NCBI RefSeq assembly: GCF_900091415.1
Contig: NZ_FMHU01000001.1
Coordinates: 2,356,001 to 2,420,000, forward strand
Source: Micromonospora inyonensis
GTDB lineage: Bacteria > Actinomycetota > Actinomycetes > Mycobacteriales > Micromonosporaceae
Length of the DNA stretch: 64,000 bases
Reading direction: 5' to 3'
Positions 35,782 through 44,496 of this stretch are shown in pieces. The position numbers and the translations under genes are program-made. The notes under the pieces are model-generated. The model worked only from the letters and a program-made list of their open reading frames with translations. It made no database searches and was not told the DNA's origin. Within the stretch, counting starts at the first letter, position 1. The number at the start of each line of letters is the position of its first letter.

Positions 35782-36824
35782 GCGGCGAGGAGCGGTTGTT
35801 CGGCGACGAAACCGATGGACGGCGGGAGCGAGACACACCGGGCGGCGGCTTCAGCTTCTGGGCGGACCGACGGTGCCTGGTAACCGGCGGGTACGGCTTC
35901 GGCGGCAGCCACCTTGTAGCGCGGCTGCTCGAACTGGGAGCATCGGTGGTGGTGCTCGACCGGGTACGGCGACCGGAGAGCTACTTGTCCCGCGCTGGAC
36001 TGGAGCCGCACGTCACGATCGTCCAGGCGGACATCCGGGACGCCGCGACGGTCGAGCAGGTCATCGCGACGCACCGCGTCCAGGACGTCTTCCACCTGGC
36101 AGCCCAGCCTCTGGTGCCGCTCAGCGTCGCCGAGCCGGCCGAGACCCTGGACGTAAACGCCAACGGCACCTTCATCCTGCTGGAGGCGGTCCGCCGGGCG
36201 GGAACGATCGCCTCGTTCGTCTTCGCGTCCAGCGGCGCCTACTACGGGGAACACCACGACGACCGGGCGCTGCGCGAGGACGACCCGGCCCGGGTGGGTC
36301 GGAACCTGTACGGAGCCTCGAAGATCGCAGCGGACATGGCCGTGCAGGCGTACGCCCGCACGTACGGTCTGCCGGCCTCGGTGTGCCGGTTCATGAACAC
36401 ATACGGCCCCGGAGACCAGAACAAGGGGCGGCTCATCCCGCACGCCATCCGTACCCTGGCCGCCGGGAAGCCGTACGAATTCGGCCACCGCGACGACGGC
36501 TCCACCCAGCTCGACTTCCTCTACGTCAGTGACATGGTCGAGGGCTATCTCGCCGCCGCCGAACGGCTCGCCATCGCGCCCGGCTCCTGCTACAACTTCG
36601 GCACCGGCACGGCGACCGGCATCGCCGACGTCGCCCGGATGGTGAGCGAACGGTACGACGGCGTCCGGCGGGAGCCGACGTTCGGCGGGCCACCCCGAAC
36701 GCGCTCGCTACGCAAGCGGCTCGACGTCACTCGCGCTGCCACAGAGCTGGGCTGGCAGGCCCGGGTGTCGCTCGCCGAGGGGCTCGACCTGACGCTGAGC
36801 CACGCCCGCGGATGGCCACGGTGA
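35778..36824 (+). CDS. NAD-dependent epimerase/dehydratase
   Basis: The 348-residue extended SDR has VTGGYGFGGSHL, FASSGAYYGEH, YGASK for the catalytic Tyr/Lys, RFMNTYGPGDQNKGRL and a UDP/GDP-sugar region ending STQLDFLYVSDMVEGYL. The GTG start overlaps the previous stop (GTGA). Sequence alone does not distinguish a 4-epimerase from a dehydratase or decarboxylase; with the preceding gene it forms a two-step NDP-sugar route. Confidence 0.83.
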   Translation: MSGEERLFGDETDGRRERDTPGGGFSFWADRRCLVTGGYGFGGSHLVARLLELGASVVVLDRVRRPESYLSRAGLEPHVTIVQADIRDAATVEQVIATHRVQDVFHLAAQPLVPLSVAEPAETLDVNANGTFILLEAVRRAGTIASFVFASSGAYYGEHHDDRALREDDPARVGRNLYGASKIAADMAVQAYARTYGLPASVCRFMNTYGPGDQNKGRLIPHAIRTLAAGKPYEFGHRDDGSTQLDFLYVSDMVEGYLAAAERLAIAPGSCYNFGTGTATGIADVARMVSERYDGVRREPTFGGPPRTRSLRKRLDVTRAATELGWQARVSLAEGLDLTLSHARGWPR

Positions 36825-37969
36825 GCCATCTGCTCGAGCAGTACCTGAACGACGAGAACCTGCGCCGACGCGACTTCCCGGTTACTCGGGAATGGGCCTT
36901 CCTGGCGCACGCCGCAGTCGCGCCGCTGCCCCGGCCGGTCGCCGAGGCGATCACCGGATACCTGACTCGGGCGCAGCATACCGGCCAGTTCGACATGATC
37001 TGCGCCGGCCTGGAAGAGAACACCCGACGGTTGGCCGCTAACCTGCTCGGCGTGTCCACCGACGAGATCTGTTTCTCCCCGTCGACCTCAGCATCGCTGA
37101 GCCTCGTAGCGGAGTCGTTCGACTGGCATCCCGGCGACCACGTGGTGGTCATGGCCGGCGATTTCCCCAGCAACCTGCTGCCGTGGCGACGACTGAGCGA
37201 TCGGGGTGTGCGAGTCACCGCGATCCCCTACCGGAACACGCCGATCAGTTGCGACGAAGTGCTCGCCGAGGTGGGACCGGGCACCCGGCTCGTCGCGCTG
37301 TCGACCGCGAACTTCGCCACCGGCCGACCGGTGTTCGACCTGCCAACGGTCGCCGCCGAGCTACACCGTCGCGGTGTGCTGGTCGCCGTGGACGCGATCC
37401 AGACGCTCGGCGTCACCCCGGTCGACGCGCGCCAGGTCGACTTTCTCGCCGCCGACGGCCACAAGTGGCTGCTCGCCCCCAAGGGCATGGGCATCCTGTA
37501 CGTCCGCCGCGATCGGCTGGCCGAGATGCGCCCGCCCCTGGTCGGCTGGCACAGCACCTGTGAGCCGAAACGCTACGTCGGCGAGGCCGCCCTGGCCGAC
37601 AGCGCCCGTCGCTTCGAGCCGGGTTCTCTCAACATGCTCGGCCTGGTCGGGCTGCACGCCGCTCTCAGCCTGCTCGACCGGGTCGGCATCGACGCGGTGA
37701 ACCAGCGGCTGGACCGCGTACGCCGCGGACTGGTGGAGGGGCTACTGGCTCGGGGATACGACGTTCCTGGCGCGCCTGCCAGGCGGTGGAGTGGAATCAC
37801 CAGCTTCCGGCGGCCCGGAACGGATACCTCGATGCTGGCCGCGAGCCTGCTGGCCCACCGGGTGGCGGTGTCGGTCCGCGCGGCCCCTGACGGGCACGAC
37901 CACGTCCGTCTGGCACCGCACTTCTACACAACCGACGCCGACCTGGCCCGACTTTGGGAGGTCCTGTGA
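36821..37969 (+). CDS. Class V PLP-dependent enzyme (aminotransferase/cysteine desulfurase fold)
   Basis: The protein has about 382 residues from GTG 36821 (or 385 from ATG 36812; the GTGA overlap with the previous stop favours GTG). Fold-type I signatures include VVMAGDFPSNLLPW, LVAVDAIQTLGV and the Schiff-base Lys in AADGHKWLLAPKG. Relatives include cysteine desulfurases, isopenicillin-N epimerase-like enzymes and C-S lyases. No Cys-containing loop like that of NifS/SufS is evident, so transamination or elimination on a sugar or amino acid is more likely than sulfur transfer. The stop overlaps the next gene. Confidence 0.8.
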   Translation: MSHLLEQYLNDENLRRRDFPVTREWAFLAHAAVAPLPRPVAEAITGYLTRAQHTGQFDMICAGLEENTRRLAANLLGVSTDEICFSPSTSASLSLVAESFDWHPGDHVVVMAGDFPSNLLPWRRLSDRGVRVTAIPYRNTPISCDEVLAEVGPGTRLVALSTANFATGRPVFDLPTVAAELHRRGVLVAVDAIQTLGVTPVDARQVDFLAADGHKWLLAPKGMGILYVRRDRLAEMRPPLVGWHSTCEPKRYVGEAALADSARRFEPGSLNMLGLVGLHAALSLLDRVGIDAVNQRLDRVRRGLVEGLLARGYDVPGAPARRWSGITSFRRPGTDTSMLAASLLAHRVAVSVRAAPDGHDHVRLAPHFYTTDADLARLWEVL

Positions 37970-38790
37970 TGCAGGGACGCCGGACAGAACTGCACTTCCG
38001 CCCGGACATACCGGACAACTACTTCCAGGGACGGGCCGACGAGTACGTCGCCTTGGAGGAGGCTCCATGGCAGTTGCTCCGCCACAAGGTCATCGTCGAG
38101 AACCTGGACCGCCACCTCGCCCCGCACCACCGCAGCTGGATCGACGTGGGCGCGGGCGACGGCAAACTGGCGGCGTACCTGGCAGCGGGCGGCCGAAACG
38201 TCACGCTCGTGGAACCGGCCACCGATCTGCTCGCCTCCGCCGAGCGGCGGCTGACAGAGGCCGGCCTGCTGGACCGCTGCACGCTGGTGTCCGGGACAGT
38301 CGATTGGGCTGCTCTCATGGCGCCGGCGGCCGACTTCGCCGGACTCAGCCTGCACAACGTTCTCGAATACACCCCCGACTGGCGGGCGGCGCTGGCCCTC
38401 TCCGTCGGTCCGCTGCCCCCCGGTTCGCTGGTCTCGGTGGTCTTCAGCAACATTTACGGCCAGCTCGTCGCGGAGGCGGGACGCGGCACACCGGCACGGG
38501 AACTCGCGGCACGACTGCGGTCGCGCTCGCTGGTCGTCGGCCTGGCCGGCAGCCGCTTTCCCCGCCCGGCGCTCTATTCGGAAGAGGTCGAGCAGCAGCT
38601 CGCACACAGTGACGTCACGGTCGTCGGCCGCTACGGCGTACGGGTCCTGAGTGACCTGATCGGACAGCCTGAGACCGAGGACGCTCCGCCTACACCGGCG
38701 GACCTGCTCGAACTGGAACTGGCCGTCACCGACGACCCCGTGCTGCACCGGGTGGCCCGCCACATCCATCTCGTCGGAGTGAAGGCATGA
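37969..38790 (+). CDS. Class I SAM-dependent methyltransferase
   Basis: The 273-residue protein has SAM motif I IDVGAGDGKLAAYLAAGG and the acidic beta2 end LVEPATD; SLHNVLEYTPDW is motif IV-like. It resembles the SmtA/UbiE-type small-molecule methyltransferases. ATG 37969 is chosen because it overlaps the previous stop (TGATG); a start five codons earlier lies inside the upstream gene. It may O- or N-methylate a sugar or cyclitol. Confidence 0.82.
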   Translation: MQGRRTELHFRPDIPDNYFQGRADEYVALEEAPWQLLRHKVIVENLDRHLAPHHRSWIDVGAGDGKLAAYLAAGGRNVTLVEPATDLLASAERRLTEAGLLDRCTLVSGTVDWAALMAPAADFAGLSLHNVLEYTPDWRAALALSVGPLPPGSLVSVVFSNIYGQLVAEAGRGTPARELAARLRSRSLVVGLAGSRFPRPALYSEEVEQQLAHSDVTVVGRYGVRVLSDLIGQPETEDAPPTPADLLELELAVTDDPVLHRVARHIHLVGVKA

Positions 38791-39719
38791 GGGACGGCGT
38801 ATCGCCAGCCACCGACCTTTCCGCGATCCACGTGCTGTGGACGGCGCCTGCGACGGCCCGTGGCGGGACGTTCGCGCCGCCGCCGTTCGAGCTGCTGACG
38901 CTGGTCCTGTCGGTGCGCTCGTGGCAGGAGTTCCACGGGCCGGTTCGGCTGCACACCGACGACCTCGGCAGCGCCACCCTGGACGCGCTCGGCCTGCTCG
39001 ACCTCTACGATGAGGTGCGGCCGAGCCTGCAGGCGGTGGATCCGGTCGCCGTCGACCCGGTCATCTACTACACCGGCGGAAAGATCGTGGCGCTGGCCGC
39101 CGAGGACGCCCCGGTCGCCATGGTCGACCTCGACCTGTTCCTACGCGAGCCGCTGCCCCTTGGCACGGCGGACTTCCTGTTTGCCCACTGGGAAACGACC
39201 GACAGCGACACCTATCCGGCGGCCGACCGGCTTCCCGGTGCGCAGCGATTCATCGACGGAGCGCCGCCACTACCCGAGCGCGCCTGCAACACGGCCGTGG
39301 CGGTCTTCGGAGACGAGCGCCACCTCAGGGCCTTCACGGACGCCGCGCTGTCGTTCATGGACGGGAACGCGGATCCGGGCGATCTGCCGCCGGTCGCGCT
39401 CCCGGCGTTCTGCGAACAGCGTCTGGTGCTGCGAGAGGCGGCGCGGCTGGGCATCCGGGTCGCCCCTGTCATGCCCGGCATGTGGAACTCCCGAGACAGT
39501 GTCTGGATCGGGCCGTCGCCCGAAAAGTACTTCCACCACACCTGGCATCACAAGCGGTCCCTCGCGAACTACCACCGCCATCGAGACGCGTACTGCCTCC
39601 GCCTTCTGGTCGAGCTCGCCCTGCGCTACCCCGGAGAAATACCCCGGCTACGGCGGATCCCCTCTCTGGCGCCGTACTTCGCCGCCGCCCGCGTGCTCGC
39701 CGAGGTCGACCCCCGATGA
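38787..39719 (+). CDS. Putative glycosyltransferase-like protein, paralogue 2
   Basis: The 310-residue protein is the intact paralogue of the gene at 20931-21977 and shows IHVLWTAPA, FHGPVRLHTDD, GGKIVALA, VAMVDLDLFLREPL with the DxD-like acidic motif, FAHWETTDSDTYP, ACNTAVAVFG, CEQRLVLREAARLG and KYFHHTWHHKR. Both neighbours overlap it by 4 bp. The DxD motif and its position among sugar genes suggest nucleotide-sugar transfer, but no activity is known to me for this family. Confidence 0.65.
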   Translation: MRDGVSPATDLSAIHVLWTAPATARGGTFAPPPFELLTLVLSVRSWQEFHGPVRLHTDDLGSATLDALGLLDLYDEVRPSLQAVDPVAVDPVIYYTGGKIVALAAEDAPVAMVDLDLFLREPLPLGTADFLFAHWETTDSDTYPAADRLPGAQRFIDGAPPLPERACNTAVAVFGDERHLRAFTDAALSFMDGNADPGDLPPVALPAFCEQRLVLREAARLGIRVAPVMPGMWNSRDSVWIGPSPEKYFHHTWHHKRSLANYHRHRDAYCLRLLVELALRYPGEIPRLRRIPSLAPYFAAARVLAEVDPR

Positions 39720-41647
39720 TCCGACAGATCGAACCGGTGGTCATCGCGGCGGTGTCACCCTGCGTGGACGATGGGCGGTGGAACGCCAAGGCACTGCTGC
39801 ACAGCCCAGTCGACGTACAGGCAACGATCTTCGCTGATCAGGAGTCCACCGCGATCTCCGCCGCTGTTCATGTCGTCGCGCCCAGCGGACGCCAACTCCT
39901 GCGGCCGATGCACCCGGTCGGTGCGGGCATGGACCGTTGGCACGCGGCCTTCGAGCCGGACGAACTCGGTCCCTGGTCCTTCCGGATCGAGGCGTGGATC
40001 GACCCGCTGGCCACCTGCCGGAGGTCACTGCTGGGCAAGCAGGCCGCCGGCGGTGACCCCACCACCGAGCTTGACTGGTTGGCCGAGGTGGTGCGGGAAG
40101 GGCGCGCGGGGCTGCCGACGGACCAGCTCACCGACCTGCTGGAGCGGGTGAACCGGGCGACGAGCAGGGGTGAACGCGGCGAAACGGCGCTGCTGCTGTG
40201 CGATGCGCTGGAGCCGGCTGCGCAGAGCCTGCGTGGTGCGGACGTCCTCAGCCGAAGCCACCCCCTGCTGGTCGAGGCGCCGCTCGCCGGTCACGGGGCT
40301 TGGTACACCATGTTTCCCCGATCGGAAGGATCGGACGGCACGGTCAGCGGCACCTTCGCCAGCGCCGCCGATGCGCTGGCCGAAGTGGCGGCGATGGGGT
40401 TCGACGTCGTCTACCTCGCGCCGATCCATCCGATCGGCCGGACCAACCGGAAGGGACGCGACAACGCGCCGGTGGCCGCCCCTGGTGATCCCGGCAGTCC
40501 ATGGGCGATCGGCTCCGCGGAGGGCGGCCATCTCGCAACCCATCCCGACCTGGGTTCCCTGGCCGACTTCGCCGCCTTCGTCGACCGGGCGGGCTCGCTC
40601 GGCCTGCGGGTGGCCTTGGACTTCGCCCTCAACTGCTCGCCCGACCATCCCTGGGTCCGCGAGCGGCCCCACTGGTTCCACCAACGGCCGGACGGCTCCC
40701 TGCGCTGCGCGGAAAGCGACAGCGGCCTCTACCGGGACATCGTCACCCTTGATGTGACCGGCCCGGCCAGTGAGGAGATCAAGGCAGAAACGGTCAGGAT
40801 CCTGAATCACTGGATCGGCCTCGGAGCGGCGGCATTCCGGGTGGACATGCCGCACGGTAAGCCACTGCGATTCTGGCAGGACGTCATGGACAAGGTGCGA
40901 CACGAGCATCCAGCGGTCGTGTTCCTGGCTGAGGCGCTCACTCGCCCGACCGTGCAGGACTGGCTGTCGAAGATCGGGTTCAGCCAGAGTTACACCTACT
41001 TCACGTGGCGCACGGACAAGGCGGAGCTCGAGGAGTTTCTGGCCGGGCTGGACGGCGAACGCTCGGCCTTCTTCCGGCCGAACCTCATTGTGAACACCCC
41101 TGATTATCTGATGCCCTACCTACGAGACGGCGGCGAGCCCGCGTTCCGGGTGCGGGCGGTGATCGCCAGCATGGCATCACCGAACTGGGGAATGTCCGCG
41201 GGGTTCGAGTTCGCCGAGCGCCGAGCACGGGGCCCGCGCCAGGATCGGTACGCCGACTCCGAGAAGTACCAGTACCGGCCCCGCAACCGCCGGACGGCGC
41301 CGCTCTCACCACTGCTGACCCGACTCAACGCCATACGCCACGCACACAGCGCACTCGGTCCGCGTGGCCAGCTGCGGCTGCAACGGGCGGACAACGATCA
41401 AATCCTTGTCTTCTCCCGGCAGTTCGAGGCGGACATCGTGCTGGTCGTGGTCAACCTTGATCCGGCCAACGCACAACGGGCCACGGTGACCCTCGACCTC
41501 GCCGAGCTGGGCCTTGGCGACGGCACACGCCTGCGGGCGCACGACGAACTCACTGGTGAGACGTACGACTGGAGCGGGCGTCAGACTGTGCACCTCGATC
41601 CGGCCGTCCGTCCCGCACACGTGCTCACCCTGTACGAGCAGCCGTGA
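39716..41647 (+). CDS. GlgE-like maltose-1-phosphate maltosyltransferase (GH13)
   Basis: The 643-residue protein matches GlgE: an N-terminal beta-sandwich domain (about 1-130, starting VIAAVSPCVDDGRWNAKALL), a helical insert, then the GH13 TIM barrel. The nucleophile is Asp377 in FRVDMPHGKP and the acid/base Glu406 in VFLAEALTRP; QSYTYFTWR, NTPDYLMPYLRDGG and SEKYQYRPRN are further GlgE markers. GlgE transfers maltosyl from alpha-maltose 1-phosphate to a glucan. Found inside a biosynthetic operon with overlapping stops on both sides, this copy may instead glycosylate a pathway intermediate or resemble the sugar-tailoring logic of acarbose-like compounds; substitutions such as MPHG for the usual NPHT support divergence. 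Confidence 0.85.
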   Translation: MIRQIEPVVIAAVSPCVDDGRWNAKALLHSPVDVQATIFADQESTAISAAVHVVAPSGRQLLRPMHPVGAGMDRWHAAFEPDELGPWSFRIEAWIDPLATCRRSLLGKQAAGGDPTTELDWLAEVVREGRAGLPTDQLTDLLERVNRATSRGERGETALLLCDALEPAAQSLRGADVLSRSHPLLVEAPLAGHGAWYTMFPRSEGSDGTVSGTFASAADALAEVAAMGFDVVYLAPIHPIGRTNRKGRDNAPVAAPGDPGSPWAIGSAEGGHLATHPDLGSLADFAAFVDRAGSLGLRVALDFALNCSPDHPWVRERPHWFHQRPDGSLRCAESDSGLYRDIVTLDVTGPASEEIKAETVRILNHWIGLGAAAFRVDMPHGKPLRFWQDVMDKVRHEHPAVVFLAEALTRPTVQDWLSKIGFSQSYTYFTWRTDKAELEEFLAGLDGERSAFFRPNLIVNTPDYLMPYLRDGGEPAFRVRAVIASMASPNWGMSAGFEFAERRARGPRQDRYADSEKYQYRPRNRRTAPLSPLLTRLNAIRHAHSALGPRGQLRLQRADNDQILVFSRQFEADIVLVVVNLDPANAQRATVTLDLAELGLGDGTRLRAHDELTGETYDWSGRQTVHLDPAVRPAHVLTLYEQP

Positions 41648-42909
41648 CGGCCGCTGCGGGCCAGGCCGCTGATGCGGAGCAGACAGCCGGCCAGCGCCGC
41701 CGCTCCCTGGCGTTCGGCCGAGCGTTCTGGGTGTTCTGGACCGGCGCTTTTCTGTCCAACGTGGGTAGTTGGGCGGAGTCGACGGTGACGCCGGCGGTCG
41801 TGGTGACGGTCAGCCAGAGCGCCGCCTGGACAACGGCCCTGATCGCCGTGCCCACAATGCTGTCGCTGGTGAGCGCTCCGATCGGGGGGCGACTGGTGGA
41901 CCGGCACGGCGCCGTGGGGCTGCTCTTCGGTTCGCTCACGGTACTCGCGGTGCTGGGAGCGGCGCGAGCCGGCTACTGGATGTCGGGTGGCCGGGACGTG
42001 CTCGTCCTCCTGCTGCTGGCCACAGTGGGCGGTGTCGTGGCTGGGGCTGGCGGACCGGCCTGGAACAAGCTGTTCAACGACCTCGTCTCCGACCAGGTCC
42101 GGGAGCAGGCGATGCTGATGGAGTCACTCCAGTTGCGCATCAGCCGGATCGCGGGGCCTGCCGTCGGCGCGGGCCTGCTGCTGGTGGGCGGACCCGCCGC
42201 CGTCTTCCTGCTCGACGCGATCAGCTTCCTGCTTGTCATCACGGGATGCGCCGCGGCCATCCGGATCGCCCCCGACCGAGCCCGGCCGACCCGGCGCGCG
42301 ACCGGACCGACACCCTCGCTACGCGCCCTGGCACAGCGGCTAAGAGTGGAGATCGTGCTGATCGCCGTGGTCGCCGCGTTCGCCACCGCGCCCCTACGCC
42401 TGCTGCCTGTCCTCATCAACCTCGACCTCGGGCTGTCGATGAAGACCTACGCGTTGCTGGCGTCCGTGCCCGCGATCGGGTCGGTGCTCGCCGGTCCGAT
42501 CGGCTTCGTCGTCGTCGATCGGGACCGGCGCTGGATCGTCCGGTCCGTCCTGCTGTTCGGGCTGGCCGCGACGGTGGGTGGGATCGGACTCGCGCAGGCG
42601 GTGCCCTGGCTGGTCGTCCTGCTCGTGCTGTACGGCTTCGCGAGTGCGATCGTCTCCGCGGCGTTGACGGCCCGGGTCCAGACCACGTCGCCGGACGCAC
42701 GAGGGCAGGCTGCCGCGTTGACGTTCATCGCGCAGGGGGTCGGCCTGGCAACCGCTTCACTTGCCTGGGGCGGGCTGGCCGATAGTCTGGGTGCCTCAGC
42801 CACGATGACAATCGCTGGTGTCTGCCTGATGGCCGGAGCGGTCTACTTCGTCCTGCACCGGCGCAGACTGGCCCAGCCTTCGGTAGGATCGGCCGGCGTA
42901 GACACCTGA
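41644..42909 (+). CDS. MFS transporter
   Basis: The 421-residue protein has about 12 hydrophobic segments and the cytoplasmic motif GGRLVDRHGAVG after the second segment. The GTG start overlaps the glgE-like stop. It is related to the MFS_3/enterobactin-exporter type of pumps and probably exports the product or protects the producer. Confidence 0.85.
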   Translation: MTAAAGQAADAEQTAGQRRRSLAFGRAFWVFWTGAFLSNVGSWAESTVTPAVVVTVSQSAAWTTALIAVPTMLSLVSAPIGGRLVDRHGAVGLLFGSLTVLAVLGAARAGYWMSGGRDVLVLLLLATVGGVVAGAGGPAWNKLFNDLVSDQVREQAMLMESLQLRISRIAGPAVGAGLLLVGGPAAVFLLDAISFLLVITGCAAAIRIAPDRARPTRRATGPTPSLRALAQRLRVEIVLIAVVAAFATAPLRLLPVLINLDLGLSMKTYALLASVPAIGSVLAGPIGFVVVDRDRRWIVRSVLLFGLAATVGGIGLAQAVPWLVVLLVLYGFASAIVSAALTARVQTTSPDARGQAAALTFIAQGVGLATASLAWGGLADSLGASATMTIAGVCLMAGAVYFVLHRRRLAQPSVGSAGVDT

Positions 42910-42941
42910 AGGCCGCCGTCGAGACGGACATCGGAGGAAGC

Positions 42942-43787
42942 ATGGAACCGAGCGTCAAGATTGTGCTGGACCGGGTCCGGGACGGCGTAGCCGATCTACC
43001 GGGGATCGCCGGAATCGCGCTTGGCGGATCCCACGCGCGGGGCACTGCGGACGCCAACTCCGACATCGACGTTGGGCTCTACTACCATCGGAACGAGCGG
43101 CCGGACATGCAGCTCCTCCGCGAGGTGTTCACCGCACTGGACGACGCCGGCGCACCAGCAGGCGTCGGCGGGTATGGCGACTGGGGCCCCTGGATCAACG
43201 GCGGTGCCTGGCTGCAGGTCGCCGGGCGCAAGACCGACATCCTGCTGCGCGAGCTGGAGCGGGTGGACGACGTGGTCCGCGAGTGCGTCGCAGGGCGGCC
43301 GCAGATCTGTTACCAGGTCGGTCACCCGCACGGCTTCTGTACCGTCATCTACGCCGGAGAGGTCTCCTACAACCAGCTGGTACACGATCCGCAGCACCGG
43401 CTCGAGGAGCTTCGTGCGCTGACCCGGCCCTACCCGCAACCGCTCCGGCGGGCGATCCTCGACCAGTTCGGCTGGGAGGCGGGCTTCGCGCTCGGCACGG
43501 CCACGAGCGCCGCCAAGCGTGGCGACGCGGCCTACGTGATCGGCTGTGTGTTTCGCTCGATTGCCTGCCTGAACCAGGTAGTCTTCGCGCTCAACGGTGA
43601 GTACCTGACCAACGAGAAGGGGGCCCTGGCAATCGCTGGCGGGATGCCCCTCGTTCCCACCGACTATGTGGCCCGGGTCAACCAGGCGATCGCCCTGACG
43701 TCGGCGGCCCCGGAAGCGTCGATCGGCGCCCTGGATCTGTTGCACGACCTCCATGCCGAGACGATGTCGCTTGGCGGAGGCTCGTGA
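42942..43787 (+). CDS. Nucleotidyltransferase-domain protein
   Basis: The 281-residue protein has the pol-beta-type nucleotidyltransferase motif IALGGSHARGTADANSDIDVGLYY, with Gly-Ser and the DxD metal pair, and a helical C-terminal domain like the kanamycin-nucleotidyltransferase/DUF4037 group. GGAGGA precedes ATG 42942. Placed between an exporter and a kinase, it could be a self-resistance enzyme that adenylylates the product, or an intermediate-modifying enzyme. Confidence 0.78.
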   Translation: MEPSVKIVLDRVRDGVADLPGIAGIALGGSHARGTADANSDIDVGLYYHRNERPDMQLLREVFTALDDAGAPAGVGGYGDWGPWINGGAWLQVAGRKTDILLRELERVDDVVRECVAGRPQICYQVGHPHGFCTVIYAGEVSYNQLVHDPQHRLEELRALTRPYPQPLRRAILDQFGWEAGFALGTATSAAKRGDAAYVIGCVFRSIACLNQVVFALNGEYLTNEKGALAIAGGMPLVPTDYVARVNQAIALTSAAPEASIGALDLLHDLHAETMSLGGGS

Positions 43788-44371
43788 CGCCTTCGTCCGA
43801 CCTCGTTCCCGGCCCCAGGCCGGCGACCGACATGGCACTGTGGCTCGTCACGGGGATCCCGGGCTCCGGCAAATCCACCACCGCGCGGGCCCTGGCACGA
43901 AGCGTCGGGCGGGGGGTGCACATCGAGGGCGATCTCCTGCAACGGATGATCGTCAGTGGTGGTGTACCGCCTCGGCCCGAGGCCGACGCCGAGTCCGAGC
44001 GGCAGATCGGCTTGAACATCCGGCATCAGTGCATGCTCGCTCGGTCGTTCCGGGCGGAGTCGTTCGCGGTGGTCATCGACTACGTGGTGGCCAACCGGCG
44101 CCGCCTGGATCAGTATCTCGGCCTCCTCGCCCCGGAACAGGTCGCCCTGGTGGTGCTCTGTCCCTCGATGGAGACCGCGGAGGCCCGCGACCTTGCCAGG
44201 ACGACGAAGAGGGTGTTGCCCGCGTGGCGGCATTTGGCCGACGAGATCCGTGCAGAGTTGTCCGGGACCGGACTCTGGCTCGACAACACCGGGCTGAGCG
44301 TCGAGGAGACCGTTCGGCAGATCCACGCCGGGTCGAGGACAGCTCGCATCTCACATCAATCTTCGGCGTGA
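43784..44371 (+). CDS. P-loop small-molecule kinase
   Basis: The 195-residue protein has Walker A TGIPGSGKSTTARAL and an AAA_33/chloramphenicol-phosphotransferase-like layout with HIEGDLLQRMI. It starts at GTG 43784, overlapping the nucleotidyltransferase stop. The pair could confer resistance by modification or activate a cyclitol by phosphorylation. Confidence 0.78.
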   Translation: MTPSSDLVPGPRPATDMALWLVTGIPGSGKSTTARALARSVGRGVHIEGDLLQRMIVSGGVPPRPEADAESERQIGLNIRHQCMLARSFRAESFAVVIDYVVANRRRLDQYLGLLAPEQVALVVLCPSMETAEARDLARTTKRVLPAWRHLADEIRAELSGTGLWLDNTGLSVEETVRQIHAGSRTARISHQSSA

Positions 44372-44496
44372 CTCAGGACGACGTCGTCGCGGGCGCGGCA
44401 CCGGATGGGGCCTCGCCTACTGCGACCGGCGATCGTCTCGCGCGCGTGATCCGGTAATCGCCTTCGGGTTCCCAGACATGCCCGACCAGCGCGGAC

